A DNA stretch of 64,000 bases from JBCBDX01 sp038529265 (lineage in GTDB: Bacteria > Pseudomonadota > Alphaproteobacteria > Rhizobiales > Rhizobiaceae): NCBI GenBank assembly GCA_038529265.1, contig JBCBDX010000008.1, positions 62,001 to 126,000 on the forward strand, given 5' to 3'. The notes below the pieces were generated by a model, which saw nothing but the letters and a program-made list of their open reading frames with translations, ran no database searches and was not told where the DNA came from. Every line of letters begins with the position of its first letter. Within the stretch, counting starts at the first letter, position 1. The position numbers and the translations under genes were made by a program. Positions 42,940 through 50,946 of the stretch are shown here, piece by piece.

Positions 42940-43714
42940 CTGCCAGCGGCGCGAAATAGCCGCCCGCGGCGCGAATGTCGAGCAGTTCTGCTGGTGTTTT
43001 GCCGCCGGGCGCGAGTGCGATCAGGAATTGGGTTTCATCTGCCGGTTGGCCTCGGCTTGACAGAACTATGCCGTCGCTCCAGCCATCAAACACACTGTTT
43101 GATTTAGCTTGCGCAACATAGACACGCCATTCAAACGGAACAGGGTCCGACAATGGTGGTGCTAAAACGAGAGCATCGACTGCGTCGAAGGGCACGGGGA
43201 CGATGGGTAATCGTGCCATCACCGAAAGGCCACTGACGCCGCCAATATCATGCCACCAGTCAGCATCTGAGTTCGTGGGTGTCTCCAAAACGACAATTGC
43301 GTTTTGCGTACTTTCTGCCGCCTTTTTTGCTTGGCTGATAGTGGCATGTGTTTGCACCTCCACCGTAAAGCCAAACTGATAGCGCACCGTATCGTTGAGG
43401 CGGTTGTCACCTGTCAGCGGGATGTGAACGGTGTAAGATGCTTGCAGCCAGGTGAATGTCGAAATGATTTCGCGCCACATGTGTGCGATGGTGGCAAATG
43501 GTATGGAGCCCGAGTGCCGTTCTTTGAGCACATCCATCATCTGCGCTTCGCGGCCGGGTCTGAACGCTGCGCCGCGATTTTTTGATGCGCCCTTGGCTTT
43601 GATCAGTTCATCAATGACTTCTGCGCGCTGCATGAGCAGTGCATGGATCGATTGGTCCGCCATATCGATTTTGGCACGCAACTCAGCAAGCTTTTGAAGG
43701 TCTTGATCACTCAT
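42932..43714 (-). CDS. Chorismate mutase (AroQ) with long C-terminal extension
   Basis: 260 residues. Residues about 5-95 form an AroQ-type chorismate mutase: 'LAELRAKIDMADQSIHALL' and 'QRAEVIDELIKAKG', then 'FRPGREAQMM' and 'HMWREIIS', with the Arg, Lys and Glu positions of the active site. The remaining 165 residues form an alpha/beta region I cannot assign with certainty. It is not a recognisable prephenate dehydratase, since no catalytic TRF motif is seen. It converts chorismate to prephenate and heads the hisC-tyrC operon. Confidence 0.87.
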   Translation of the reverse strand: MSDQDLQKLAELRAKIDMADQSIHALLMQRAEVIDELIKAKGASKNRGAAFRPGREAQMMDVLKERHSGSIPFATIAHMWREIISTFTWLQASYTVHIPLTGDNRLNDTVRYQFGFTVEVQTHATISQAKKAAESTQNAIVVLETPTNSDADWWHDIGGVSGLSVMARLPIVPVPFDAVDALVLAPPLSDPVPFEWRVYVAQAKSNSVFDGWSDGIVLSSRGQPADETQFLIALAPGGKTPAELLDIRAAGGYFAPLADV

Positions 43715-43756
43715 CGTGCTCTGCCTGTAAGTCAGTTCGCCAAGACGCGCAATTAC

Positions 43757-44512
43757 TCACTTTGCGGTTAAGCGCCTGGCGCGGCCCGCTACCGATCCCT
43801 GTGGTGCAAAGACCGGGACAAAGACGCGTCGAGACTGCCGCTCGGTGACGGGCAAGCCCTGGTAAAGACGTTTTTGGGCTTCGATGATCAACACACCCGA
43901 CAACATTGGCCACAGACGCAACCCCATCGCTTCAATACGCGATGACAATTTATAGGTCAGGAAACGCCGCGATGGCGGAAAAAACAAGGCTTCGGTTTCC
44001 GCGCTCGCCGTGAAGTTGGTTTCGCGCAACAACTTCACAATTTGAGCGCGTGAGTAGGGCCGGCCAGTTCCGAACGGCGTGGTTTCGACCCGCGCCCAAA
44101 CGCCTTGGCGGTTCGGTACCACAATGACAAGGCGGCCGTTTGGCGCCAGGACACGCCACATTTCCATCAGTGTCTCGCGCGGATTTTCTGCGTGCTCCAG
44201 GACGTGGACCATTAGTATACGGTCAACGGCTGCATCGGTCAGTGGCAGTTCTTCATCGAACACCAAAGCGGTCTTGGAAGGGCCCGTACGCGGCCAACGC
44301 GCTGCGCCATGATTGGCCAGCATGAATGCCATTGTTCGGTCGGTGTCTGGCTCAAAACGTTCCAGCCACGGCCGTGTATAGCCCAAGCCCAGCAAACGCT
44401 CGTTTGCGATCGGTTCCCAAATGCGGCTAAGGGAAATGCCAATGGCCTGGCTTGCTTTTTGGCCAAGCTCTGAATGGTACCATGCGCGTAGTTCGACGAT
44501 ATCCATGTGCAT
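43757..44512 (-). CDS. SAM-dependent methyltransferase
   Basis: About 251 residues. A class I methyltransferase fold with the Methyltransf_11-like blocks 'ILMVHVLEHAENPRETLMEM' and 'VLAPNGRLVIVVPNRQGVWA' in the middle. The N-terminal 'MDIVELRAWYHSELGQKAS' resembles alphaproteobacterial methyltransferases commonly encoded beside gloB; gloB is absent here. The glycine-rich SAM loop (family form ExGxGxG) is not obvious: the matching place reads 'LLGLGYTRPWLERF'. Substrate unknown. ATG 44512 is chosen by similarity of the N-terminus; ATG 44506 is possible. No good ribosome-binding site is visible. Confidence 0.82.
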   Translation of the reverse strand: MHMDIVELRAWYHSELGQKASQAIGISLSRIWEPIANERLLGLGYTRPWLERFEPDTDRTMAFMLANHGAARWPRTGPSKTALVFDEELPLTDAAVDRILMVHVLEHAENPRETLMEMWRVLAPNGRLVIVVPNRQGVWARVETTPFGTGRPYSRAQIVKLLRETNFTASAETEALFFPPSRRFLTYKLSSRIEAMGLRLWPMLSGVLIIEAQKRLYQGLPVTERQSRRVFVPVFAPQGSVAGRARRLTAK

Positions 44513-44580
44513 GCGGGCACAAAAGCGGATTTGTTGTGAACGCGCAAATACCTTCTTGATCAGCAATGCCGGAGAGCGAC

Positions 44581-45033
44581 ATGGACGATACATATTCTGC
44601 CCAACAAATCAGGGATTTGCTTGACTTGCAGCCACACCCGGAAGGTGGATGGTACGGCGAGACATTTCGCGACCCAACGCGGGTTGATAACCGTTCGGTA
44701 TCGACCGCGATCTACTTTTTGCTCGAAGGAGGCGATGTCTCGCATTGGCATCGTGTTACGGACGCCGCCGAAGTGTGGCATCACTATGCTGGTGCACCGC
44801 TGGTTATGACGCTTTCACCGAACGGACATGACGCTCAGGCACATCGCCTTGGTACGAATTTTGCGATTGGAGAACGTCCACAATTGGTGGTGCCAGCCAA
44901 TCATTGGCAAACGGCGGCAAGTTTAGGGCACTGGACCCTCGTTGGCTGCACCGTTGCGCCCGGCTTTGAGTTTTCTTCGTTCGAGTTGGCGGCCCCAGAT
45001 TGGCGGCCAATGCCACGTCAGCCGTCGGGCTGA
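44581..45033 (+). CDS. DUF985 cupin protein
   Basis: 150 residues. A single cupin domain of the DUF985 type: 'LDLQPHPEGGWYGETFRD', 'SHWHRVTDAAEVWHHYAG' (metal-binding His cluster) and 'LVGCTVAPGFEFSSFELA'. Function is unknown; some members are suggested to be sugar-related. ATG 44581 has GGAG 6 nt upstream and is preferred over ATG 44566. It is divergent from the methyltransferase, and its last 16 bp overlap the 3' end of the convergent EamA gene. Confidence 0.87.
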   Translation: MDDTYSAQQIRDLLDLQPHPEGGWYGETFRDPTRVDNRSVSTAIYFLLEGGDVSHWHRVTDAAEVWHHYAGAPLVMTLSPNGHDAQAHRLGTNFAIGERPQLVVPANHWQTAASLGHWTLVGCTVAPGFEFSSFELAAPDWRPMPRQPSG

Positions 45034-45929
45034 ACTGCAGCGCGTTGCGATAATGCGCCTGAGGCGAGGAATGCGCCACCTACGATCAACGCACAGGCTG
45101 CCGCCAGTGCCCATGTTATCGACGCTGTTCCTGTTGCCACCAATATGATGGTTGACAGCAATGGCGCTGCATAGCTTGCCGTACCCAGCCATTGGATATC
45201 GCCAAACTTCATGCCGAAGTCCCATGTGTAAAACGCTCCACCCAGTGGCAGTAGACCCAGGCTGATCAGGGAAATCCACTGAAGAGGCGACAAAATCCAG
45301 ACAATCGGTTCGAAAGCCGCTGCTACAATGGCTGAGAGGATCGCTGCGACCGTGCACGAAACGACCACCATTTGCGTGGGTACTGCCGCAAAAAGGCGCG
45401 AACCGAGCGAGTAGCTTGCCCAGGTAAAGGCTGCAATCAGAGCTAGTGTGTAGCCAAAAAGGCTATCGCTTGAGAACGCCAACTCACCGGGGCCGCCGAC
45501 CAGAAGGCCGCATCCGACAAAGCCGGCCGTCGCCCCGACAATGTGGTACCAACGCAATGTCTCACCCGGAAGAAGGGCACTGCCGACAACAATCAAAACA
45601 GGCCAAAGATAGGCAATCAAGCTCGCTTCGGCAGGGGGCGCGCTCTTAAGCGCCGCAAAGTAGAGCGCATGGTATGCAAAGAGGCCGAGCGAAGAAAAGG
45701 CCAAGGCTTTGAGTGGCGCTTTTGTCTTGTCCTGGCTGTTCTGCTTGGCGCTGGTCAGTCGCCAAATTAGTCCGACAAATGCACCAACTGCAAAAGCAAC
45801 TGCTGCTGTTTGAAAAGGCGGAACGCCCTCGGTGCCGATTGTTAACAATGCAAGAATCGCCCAAGACGCAATAGCGGTCAGGCCAATGAGATTGGCGCGC
45901 ATGCGTCGGCTTTTATATGTCTTGGACAT
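45018..45929 (-). CDS. EamA/DMT-family exporter
   Basis: 303 residues with ten hydrophobic segments in two EamA repeats, as in the drug/metabolite transporter superfamily; 'PPAEASLIAYLWPVLIVVGS' is the typical end of the first repeat. The look is closest to YddG-type aromatic amino acid exporters, which would suit the aromatic synthesis genes nearby, but that is inference. ATG 45929 is used; ATG 45902 is an alternative. Neither has a clear ribosome-binding site. Confidence 0.87.
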   Translation of the reverse strand: MSKTYKSRRMRANLIGLTAIASWAILALLTIGTEGVPPFQTAAVAFAVGAFVGLIWRLTSAKQNSQDKTKAPLKALAFSSLGLFAYHALYFAALKSAPPAEASLIAYLWPVLIVVGSALLPGETLRWYHIVGATAGFVGCGLLVGGPGELAFSSDSLFGYTLALIAAFTWASYSLGSRLFAAVPTQMVVVSCTVAAILSAIVAAAFEPIVWILSPLQWISLISLGLLPLGGAFYTWDFGMKFGDIQWLGTASYAAPLLSTIILVATGTASITWALAAACALIVGGAFLASGALSQRAAVQPDG

Positions 45930-45952
45930 AGGCCGCGCATGCGTGTTGCTGT

Positions 45953-46747
45953 TTAGTTTGTCAATTGCTCAAAGCGACTGGCACGGACGCGAAGTGTCAC
46001 CAATCTCGTTTTGACCTTGGCGTTGACGGGAGCATAAAAGCCTGATGATCCAATGGGCGCAAAAGAGACCTCGATCGAACCTTTGTCCCTCATCCAGTTG
46101 ATATCCTGCTTCTTGGCGTCATAGCCGCTGACCGGGATGTAGCGACCACGGCAGGTGACAACATCACCTTTAAAACCCTTCGTGCTGAAAGGATTGGTGC
46201 GCAGATAAGATAGTTTCACATCAAGGCGCATGGCCCCGTCGAATGCTTTTATCGTGCGGTTGCAAACTGCTCGCGGCGTTTGGGCAGGTACCATGATGGC
46301 GCTGATAGGATCGAGTGCGTTTGCAAGATCGGCGGTGTCAAGCGGTATCCATTTCCCACGCTTTTTTACAGGTGGCTTATTGGTTGCGCCGGTGATCGTG
46401 CTGCCAGCAAAGTCAAATTGTGTCCCCTTTTTAGCTTTGCCCTCGATGTAAGTTGCAGCGAATGCGTTTGGCTTGACGTTTTGTCCGCTGAAAGTGCCAG
46501 ACGTTTGGAGCCTTCCATTGATGGCCGCGAACAGCCGCGCAACGCCAGAGGAGCGGAGCTTTCCGTTGATCTTATAGGTACCGTCGTCAGCGACTGTGGT
46601 GTTGAAGGTGCTCTTACCCACCGGCAAGCCAAATGCGGAGACAGTATAGTCTGCGCGGTACTTTACGGGTTGCTCTGCTGTCGCGCTGTCAATTTGCGAG
46701 ACCAGTGCCAAAAAGACGATGGCTGTAAAGAATGGTTTTTTGCCCAT
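45953..46747 (-). CDS. DUF3108-family periplasmic protein
   Basis: 264 residues. A signal peptide ends near 'SQIDSATA-EQ' (residue about 24). The mature protein is beta-rich: 'YRADYTVSAFGLPVGKSTF' at the start, then 'LDPISAIMVP' and 'CNRTIKAFDGAMRLDVKLSY', typical of DUF3108 proteins encoded next to rpmB in Rhizobiales. Function unknown. Twenty-three bp separate it from the EamA gene downstream on the same strand. Confidence 0.88.
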   Translation of the reverse strand: MGKKPFFTAIVFLALVSQIDSATAEQPVKYRADYTVSAFGLPVGKSTFNTTVADDGTYKINGKLRSSGVARLFAAINGRLQTSGTFSGQNVKPNAFAATYIEGKAKKGTQFDFAGSTITGATNKPPVKKRGKWIPLDTADLANALDPISAIMVPAQTPRAVCNRTIKAFDGAMRLDVKLSYLRTNPFSTKGFKGDVVTCRGRYIPVSGYDAKKQDINWMRDKGSIEVSFAPIGSSGFYAPVNAKVKTRLVTLRVRASRFEQLTN

Positions 46748-46867
46748 GGATCGAGACCTTATTATTCAAATGTGACCAGCGTCCCTTCCGGTGGCTTTCG
46801 CTTCAGTCCTGATTTCGGCCAAATTGTGATGGTTAGGGACACTATATGTCAAATTTGCTCTGAGCCG

Positions 46868-46896
46868 TTGACGCTAAGCCCAGCTTTGACTATAGC
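46868..46896 (+). promoter_or_regulatory. Candidate sigma-70-type promoter of rpmB
   Basis: TTGACG, a 17-base spacer and TATAGC match the -35/-10 pattern of alphaproteobacterial housekeeping promoters. They lie about 100 bp upstream of rpmB. A second TTGACA at 46976 is too close to the start codon to serve. Confidence 0.45.
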
Positions 46897-46996
46897 ACCG
46901 CAACTTTTCCGCTCTTCGTGTTGCGAACAGCCGGGCCGACATTGTCGGTTTCGAACGAAGCCGGATTTTCTGGAATTGACACAAATTAGGTGACCC

Positions 46997-47290
46997 ATGT
47001 CGCGTACCTGTGAATTAACATCGAAGTCTGTCATGTCTGGCAACAATGTCAGCCACGCCAACAACAAGACCCGTCGTCGCTTTTTGCCGAACCTCGTCAA
47101 CGTGACTTTGCACTCGGATGCGCTTGGCGAAAAGTTCAAGCTGCGTATCTCTGCTTCCGCGCTGCGTACAGTTGAACATCGCGGCGGTTTGGATGCCTTT
47201 CTTGCGAAGGCAAAAACCAATGAGCTTTCTTCACGCGCACGCCTGATCAAACGCCGCGTCGCTCAAAGGCAAGCTGAAGCGGCTGCCTAA
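46997..47290 (+). CDS. rpmB: 50S ribosomal protein L28
   Basis: 97 residues, the alphaproteobacterial length. 'MSRTCELTSKSVMSGNNVSH' at the start, 'NNKTRRRFLPNLVNV' and 'RISASALRTVEHRGGLDAF' in the middle are diagnostic. TAGGTGA precedes ATG 46997. It is divergent from the DUF3108 gene, and yhhQ follows 73 bp later behind a hairpin and a candidate riboswitch. Confidence 0.97.
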   Translation: MSRTCELTSKSVMSGNNVSHANNKTRRRFLPNLVNVTLHSDALGEKFKLRISASALRTVEHRGGLDAFLAKAKTNELSSRARLIKRRVAQRQAEAAA

Positions 47291-47315
47291 GCCAATCCAA
47301 TTAAAAGTCTAATCC

Positions 47316-47337
47316 CGCACAGCGCTGCTGCTGTGCG
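47316..47337 (+). other. Strong hairpin between rpmB and yhhQ
   Basis: A perfect 8-bp stem CGCACAGC/GCTGTGCG with the loop GCTGCT ends directly before the candidate preQ1 aptamer. There is no U-tract, so it is not a typical terminator. It may protect the rpmB 3' end or belong to the leader structure. Confidence 0.6.
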
Positions 47338-47367
47338 CTGGTGGCATAACCCAGGATAAAAAAATGC
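47338..47367 (+). ncRNA. Candidate preQ1-I riboswitch in front of yhhQ
   Basis: CUGG (47338-47341) can pair with CCAG (47351-47354) as stem P1, closing the loop UGGCAUAAC. A nine-base A-rich tail GAUAAAAAA follows, and then AUGC, which pairs with GCAU (47344-47347) of the loop to form the P2 pseudoknot. Order, size and A-rich tail match the H-type preQ1-I aptamer, closely that of Thermoanaerobacter tengcongensis as I remember it. P1 covers part of the AGGA ribosome-binding site (47353-47356) and P2 covers the yhhQ AUG, so ligand binding should block translation. Confidence 0.6.
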
Positions 47368-47993
47368 GGACATATCCGATTTCACTTCTGCCTTATCTGG
47401 CAGCTATGACGCTCGTCGTCGTCGCCTCTAATTACCTTGTTCAAATTCCTTTCAATCATTTTGGATTGAAGGACATTTTGACTTGGGGCGCATTTACTTA
47501 CCCCATCGCCTTCTTGGTCAATGATCTGACAAATAGACGTTTTGGCGTAAAAGCTGCGCGGGTTGTCATTGGTCTTGGTTTCGCCTTGGCGGTTGTTTTG
47601 TCCATCTGGCTCGCAACGCCGCGCATCGCAATCGCCTCCGGCACTGCGTTTGCGATTGCCCAACTATTGGATGCGTCAATCTTTGATCGCATGCGTGCTT
47701 TGCAGTGGTGGCGTGCGCCGCTGATCTCATCCGTTTTGGGGTCAGTGATCGACACTGTCATCTTCTGGAGCCTTGCCTTTGCACCGCTCTTTGCAGGCAT
47801 TGATCTGGCATTTGGCATGGAGGATGGGTCGCTTGGTTTCCCGGTTCCGTTCCTTGGTGGCGAGACGGCGCTTTGGATTTCACTTGCCTTTGGTGACTTC
47901 TGCGTGAAGATCCTTGTTGGCCTTGCGATGCTGCTGCCATACGGTTTGCTGCTGCCATTGCTTGCAAAGCAGCAGGCGCAGCCAGCCAGCTAG
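47364..47993 (+). CDS. yhhQ: Queuosine precursor transporter YhhQ (VUT family)
   Basis: 209 residues with about six membrane helices and the family blocks 'VVVASNYLVQIPFNH' and 'LTWGAFTYPIAFLVNDLTNR' near the N-terminus, then 'SSVLGSVIDTVIFWSLAF'. YhhQ imports preQ0/preQ1, precursors for queuosine in tRNA. ATG 47364 has AGGA 7 nt upstream; both are inside the candidate preQ1 riboswitch, which fits the substrate. The stop shares CTAG with the convergent esterase-like gene. Confidence 0.93.
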   Translation: MRTYPISLLPYLAAMTLVVVASNYLVQIPFNHFGLKDILTWGAFTYPIAFLVNDLTNRRFGVKAARVVIGLGFALAVVLSIWLATPRIAIASGTAFAIAQLLDASIFDRMRALQWWRAPLISSVLGSVIDTVIFWSLAFAPLFAGIDLAFGMEDGSLGFPVPFLGGETALWISLAFGDFCVKILVGLAMLLPYGLLLPLLAKQQAQPAS

Positions 47994-48997
47994 TTCAAGT
48001 CGAGTGCAAATTCGAGCAGCAAGTTTCGTTGTAGGAGCGATTTGTTGTCGTCGGAAACGAGTGTCAACCGGACTTGGTCATCACCTAGCGGTGTGATGGC
48101 CAAACCCTCCATATTGTCAATCTGATAGCTCATGTCGGCTTCCAGCAGGGTTTTCCCATCGACTGTAGAGCGCTCGGTCAATTGGTCGCCGTCAATCTGC
48201 CGGATACGCATAGCAATGCCTTGGCTAAGGTTGAACCGGCGTTCCAGAACCAACAAATCACCCGTTGGTAGAAACGCGATGTCGGTGACATCAAAATTGT
48301 CGGTTCGAAGCAATGAAAACTCAAACGCATTGCTTGGTCCTGGCGGATTGACGAAGCCCATGATGTTGCGCTGTTTGTCGAGGCTCTTTTCGCTGAGGCC
48401 AACAATTGCCTGCGGATAGGCAAAATTTTCCGGAGCGACGGCAACGCCTTCAAAGCCTCGGTTTTGGCGCAGTTCATAAAGGGGCACAGGTGGCTGTTCG
48501 TCTTCGACAAAGCGGAGGTTAGCGCCATCCCATTGGTACTGTGCGATGCGGTGATCGCGCTCAAATGAAATTACAACCGTTCCATCTTGGGCGATAGCGA
48601 TGCCCTCTGCATCTGCCTCCCACTTGTTGGAAAAACGCGCTCCACCCTTTGCAGTTATTTCACCAATCGAGGTTGCCGTTATTGCTTCGGGCGCCCCGTT
48701 TTCATTTCGGTTCAAGCTACCTTGAAGCCAAAAACCGGTGTCCGTGACGAGCCAGATGGCCTCTCCTGAGAAATCGACGCCTGATATCGCGCCAAAATGC
48801 TGTTCGCGGCTCTCCATTTCCAGACCGCCGAGAAACGTTAGGGGTCCGAATTTTTGCTGATCGGAACCAATCAGGAAGTTCGCTATGGGTCTAGCAGTGA
48901 TGCTAACAGGTTTTACCAGTTCGTTTGCATAGATCGGTGCTTGAGCCGCGATGCAAAGCGAGATCGCAACAGTGCCTGCGACTGGCCTAGCGCGCAC
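47990..48997 (-). CDS. Phytase-like esterase, secreted
   Basis: 335 residues. A signal peptide ends near 'IAAQAPIYA-NE' (residue about 24). The mature part is the beta-propeller-like 'esterase-like activity of phytase' domain: 'ISGVDFSGEAIWLVTDTGFW', 'DAEGIAIAQDGTVVISFERD', 'NRGFEGVAVAP' and 'DIAFLPTGDLLVLERRF'. The substrate is unknown. It starts with GTG overlapping the last 11 bp of cobT and is the usual neighbour of cobT in Rhizobiales. Confidence 0.87.
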   Translation of the reverse strand: MRARPVAGTVAISLCIAAQAPIYANELVKPVSITARPIANFLIGSDQQKFGPLTFLGGLEMESREQHFGAISGVDFSGEAIWLVTDTGFWLQGSLNRNENGAPEAITATSIGEITAKGGARFSNKWEADAEGIAIAQDGTVVISFERDHRIAQYQWDGANLRFVEDEQPPVPLYELRQNRGFEGVAVAPENFAYPQAIVGLSEKSLDKQRNIMGFVNPPGPSNAFEFSLLRTDNFDVTDIAFLPTGDLLVLERRFNLSQGIAMRIRQIDGDQLTERSTVDGKTLLEADMSYQIDNMEGLAITPLGDDQVRLTLVSDDNKSLLQRNLLLEFALDLN

Positions 48998-50939
48998 GGG
49001 CGCCTCGCAAGCCCGCCTTAGCAGAAGCCTGTGTCATGACACCACGCATCTGCTGTGCCCCTTCTTCTTCAAAGAGGCTTGCCAATTGCTCAGTCATGGC
49101 GCCGGCCAGTTCTTCAGCGTCTACAATCGTAACAGCTCTGCGGTAGTAGCGTGTCACATCATGTCCGATACCGATAGCAAGCATCTCGATATTGGAGCGC
49201 GTCTCGATTTCTTCGATTACCGCGCGCAAATGGCGTTCCAAATAGTTCCCCGGGTTTACCGAGAGAGTAGAATCATCAACCGGTGCGCCATCGGAAATCA
49301 TCATCAGAATTTTGCGCTGTTCGGGACGCTGTGACAAGCGACGGAAAGCCCAAGTCAGCGCTTCGCCATCTATGTTTTCTTTAAGCAAGCCTTCGCGCAT
49401 CATCAGACCCAAATTGTTGCGTGCGCGTCGCCATGGAGCATCTGCGGACTTGTAGACTATGTGGCGCAGATCGTTCAGGCGACCCGGCTCGGTTGGCTTT
49501 CCACCTTTGAGCCAAGCTTCGCGTGCCTGCCCGCCCTTCCACGCTCTCGTAGTGAAACCCAAAATTTCGACTTTCACGCCGCACCGTTCCAGCGTGCGCG
49601 CCAAGATGTCGGCGCAGGTGGCGGCCACGGTGATCGGGCGGCCGCGCATGGAGCCGGAATTGTCGATCAACAGCGTTACGACTGTATCGCGGAAGTTGGT
49701 GTCTCGTTCGCGCTTGAAAGACAAAGCGCCAAAGCCACCATTCATTTCTTCGATTATGACCCGCGGCAGGCGCGCAGGATCGAGATAGCCTTCCTCTAGG
49801 TCGAAATCCCAAGATCGGTTTTGTTGTGCCATCAACCGCCGCTGAAGGCGGTTGGCCAAACGGCCGACGACGCCTTGCAGGTTGGCCAATTGTTTGTCGA
49901 GGAAGGCTCTGAGGCGCTCAAGTTCTTGCGAATCGCAAAGTTCTTCAGCGCCGATGATTTCATCAAACTCTTCGGTAAAGACGTTGTAATCAATGTCGGA
50001 AAGAATGTCGTTGAACTGCGGTTCAGGTCGTTCGACTTCGCCTGGCTCTTCGGCGTCCGCGTCGAAGTCATCATCCATGTCATCAGATGACATGTCCGCG
50101 GCTTCCATCTCGCCCATTTCAGACTGCTCGCTCTCGAGCGGGTTCTGCTCTTGCTCGGTCTGCTCTTCGCCGGACTGCTGGTCGTCTGTTCCGCCATCGT
50201 CCTGATTTTCGTCATTATCAGGCGGTTCCTGCTCGGTGTTATCGTCTTCCTCCTCGTTCCCATGGTCGCCGTCATATTCTTCGGCCATTTCCATGGATAC
50301 GAGCATTTCGCGGATCGTTTTCGCAAACGCTTCCTGATCATCAATGGCTTCGCCAAGGCGCGCCATATCATCAGATGCCTTTTCGTTGATCCAGTCGCGC
50401 CAAAGATCTGCAACTGCTGAAGCGCCCGACGGCGTCGGACGACCGGTCAGCTTCTCGCGCACCAACAAAGCAACCGCTTCTTCCAGAGGTGCTTGATCAC
50501 GTTCGGTTACGGTTGACAGGTTGGCACGTGTGAATTTGTCGTCGATCATCGCGGCAATGTTGTCACCGACGCCCGTCATGCGTTGCGCGCCCAGCGACTC
50601 AACACGCGCCTGTTCAACGGCATCATAGACAGCGCGTGCCTGATCGCCTTCCGGTGCCAAAGTGCGGTGAACCATACCGTCATGGCAAGCCGCACGAAGC
50701 GCCATAGAATCGGCAACACCACGGGTGATACGCACATCATTTTCGGTCACGCGACGCGGCAGGTCGCTAACCCGTGCATGCTTGCCAGCAAACGCGGGGC
50801 GGTCCGTGCTGAAAACAACCTCCAACTCGTGGTCGCCAGCGATGGCGCGCATACAGCCTGTCACCGCCCGTTTGAACGGTTCGGTGTCTGCCGTCTTTGT
50901 CTTGGGACGGTTCTTTGAATTGTCGCCCGGTGCTGCCAT
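48987..50939 (-). CDS. cobT: Cobaltochelatase subunit CobT
   Basis: 650 residues, family length. The N-terminal part is helical. A very acidic Asp/Glu/Gln stretch lies at about residues 215-310, and a C-terminal VWA domain carries the MIDAS motif in 'LLIDNSGSMRGRPI' near residue 425 and 'MISDGAPVDDSTL' later. CobT with CobS and CobN inserts cobalt into hydrogenobyrinate a,c-diamide in aerobic B12 synthesis. CobN is not in the window. It lies 7 bp after cobS and is probably one transcript with the esterase-like gene. Confidence 0.95.
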   Translation of the reverse strand: MAAPGDNSKNRPKTKTADTEPFKRAVTGCMRAIAGDHELEVVFSTDRPAFAGKHARVSDLPRRVTENDVRITRGVADSMALRAACHDGMVHRTLAPEGDQARAVYDAVEQARVESLGAQRMTGVGDNIAAMIDDKFTRANLSTVTERDQAPLEEAVALLVREKLTGRPTPSGASAVADLWRDWINEKASDDMARLGEAIDDQEAFAKTIREMLVSMEMAEEYDGDHGNEEEDDNTEQEPPDNDENQDDGGTDDQQSGEEQTEQEQNPLESEQSEMGEMEAADMSSDDMDDDFDADAEEPGEVERPEPQFNDILSDIDYNVFTEEFDEIIGAEELCDSQELERLRAFLDKQLANLQGVVGRLANRLQRRLMAQQNRSWDFDLEEGYLDPARLPRVIIEEMNGGFGALSFKRERDTNFRDTVVTLLIDNSGSMRGRPITVAATCADILARTLERCGVKVEILGFTTRAWKGGQAREAWLKGGKPTEPGRLNDLRHIVYKSADAPWRRARNNLGLMMREGLLKENIDGEALTWAFRRLSQRPEQRKILMMISDGAPVDDSTLSVNPGNYLERHLRAVIEEIETRSNIEMLAIGIGHDVTRYYRRAVTIVDAEELAGAMTEQLASLFEEEGAQQMRGVMTQASAKAGLRGARAR

Positions 50940-50946
50940 TGAGGTT

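Noticed and set aside
46280..46993. 237-residue plus-strand reading frame
   Set aside because: It overlaps most of the DUF3108 gene in antisense, has no recognisable domain, and ends in the rpmB promoter region.
47316..47337. Hairpin as a Rho-independent terminator of rpmB
   Set aside because: No U-tract follows; the next bases form the first stem of the candidate riboswitch.
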